Part shown: piece by piece, positions 61,659 to 61,719 of the stretch
How the letters are laid out: each line of letters starts with the position of its first letter
Position numbering within the stretch: position 1 is the stretch's first letter
NCBI GenBank assembly: GCA_947625935.1
Contig: CANQQE010000015.1
Coordinates: 1 to 61,719, forward strand
DNA: 61,719 nt
Direction: 5' to 3'
Origin: an uncultured Muribaculaceae bacterium
Lineage (GTDB): Bacteria; Bacteroidota; Bacteroidia; Bacteroidales; Muribaculaceae
Made by a program: the position numbers and the translations under genes
Notes under the pieces: model-generated
Databases searched by the model: none
What the model saw: only the letters and a program-made list of their open reading frames with translations
Told to the model about the DNA's origin: nothing

Positions 61659-61719
61659 TGAACTGCACCCCAAAAGTTAGACAAAAAACTTTTGGAGTGC
61701 AGTTTGTTTATGAAAAGAA
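61659..61719 (+). mobile_element. Left end of an IS3-family-like insertion sequence (cut by window edge)
   Basis: The last 61 bases read TGAACTGCACCCCAAAAGTT, AGACAAAA, then AACTTTTGGAGTGCAGTT (an 18-bp hairpin, 61661-61704), followed by an ATG at 61710 opening a frame that begins Met-Lys-Arg. Terminal TG, the CCCCAAAAGTTAGAC motif and an MKR start a few bases later are typical of IS3-family left ends and their OrfA. Only the end is inside the window, so family assignment is tentative. Confidence 0.6.

Overview
The window reads as a chromosomal segment of a Bacteroidota bacterium of the order Bacteroidales; GC content, gene repertoire and codon habits suggest Muribaculaceae, but that family-level guess is an inference. 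Support for the phylum comes from promoters of the Bacteroidetes type (a TTTG-like -33 element about 19-20 nt before TAnnTTTG), start codons that mostly lack Shine-Dalgarno sequences, an unusually joined ribosomal superoperon (rpsL-rpsG-fusA-rpsJ...rplQ without tuf or adk), zinc-free S14 and L36, a TatA/TatC pair without TatB, and an LptE-TPR-SecG operon headed by a sigma-54 type AAA+ regulator.

Layout. 1-7330: tatA-tatC and a small unknown gene (minus), fabD, a DJ-1/PfpI protein, and a minus-strand envelope operon (PlsC-like acyltransferase, AAA+ regulator, lptE, TPR protein, secG). 7330-25480: a surface polysaccharide locus. It holds a BY-kinase/co-polymerase, a Wzy-like polymerase, glycosyltransferases and a TupA-like ATP-grasp enzyme in one operon, a separately transcribed Wza-like export lipoprotein, then a Wzx flippase, more glycosyltransferases and the wecC-wecG-wecB set for making and transferring ManNAcA. 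25672-28448: a cation/proton antiporter and an RmlC-like epimerase. 28490-47031: the str-S10-spc-alpha superoperon. 47023-53862: enolase, an ArnT-like membrane glycosyltransferase, a tiny orphan gene, a TraB/GumN-like protein and an ABC transporter with a GntR regulator. 53907-61067: a remarkable secreted Cys/Lys pentad-repeat protein, an abundant OmpA-like porin, a GT2-LpxL-MtaB operon and an acyl-CoA synthetase. 61068-61719: palindromic repeats, a KilA-N gene remnant and the left end of an IS3-family element cut by the window edge.

How the genes work together. WecB makes UDP-ManNAc, WecC oxidises it to UDP-ManNAcA, and WecG-type transferases normally place it on undecaprenyl-PP-GlcNAc, so the glycan probably starts as an ECA-like GlcNAc-ManNAcA lipid. 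Other glycosyltransferases extend it, Wzx flips it, Wzy polymerises it, and the BY-kinase and Wza control length and export. The TupA-like enzyme could modify uronic-acid carboxylates. No initiating phosphoglycosyltransferase is present here, so it must lie elsewhere.

No rRNA, tRNA, CRISPR array or complete mobile element was recognised. Most intriguing items: the Cys/Lys pentad-repeat secreted protein with tandem repeats upstream, the ~28-bp palindromic repeat family with copies at both ends of the window, structured RNA spacers at several ribosomal genes, and two strong Shine-Dalgarno sequences (rplW, rplF) in a lineage that normally ignores them.
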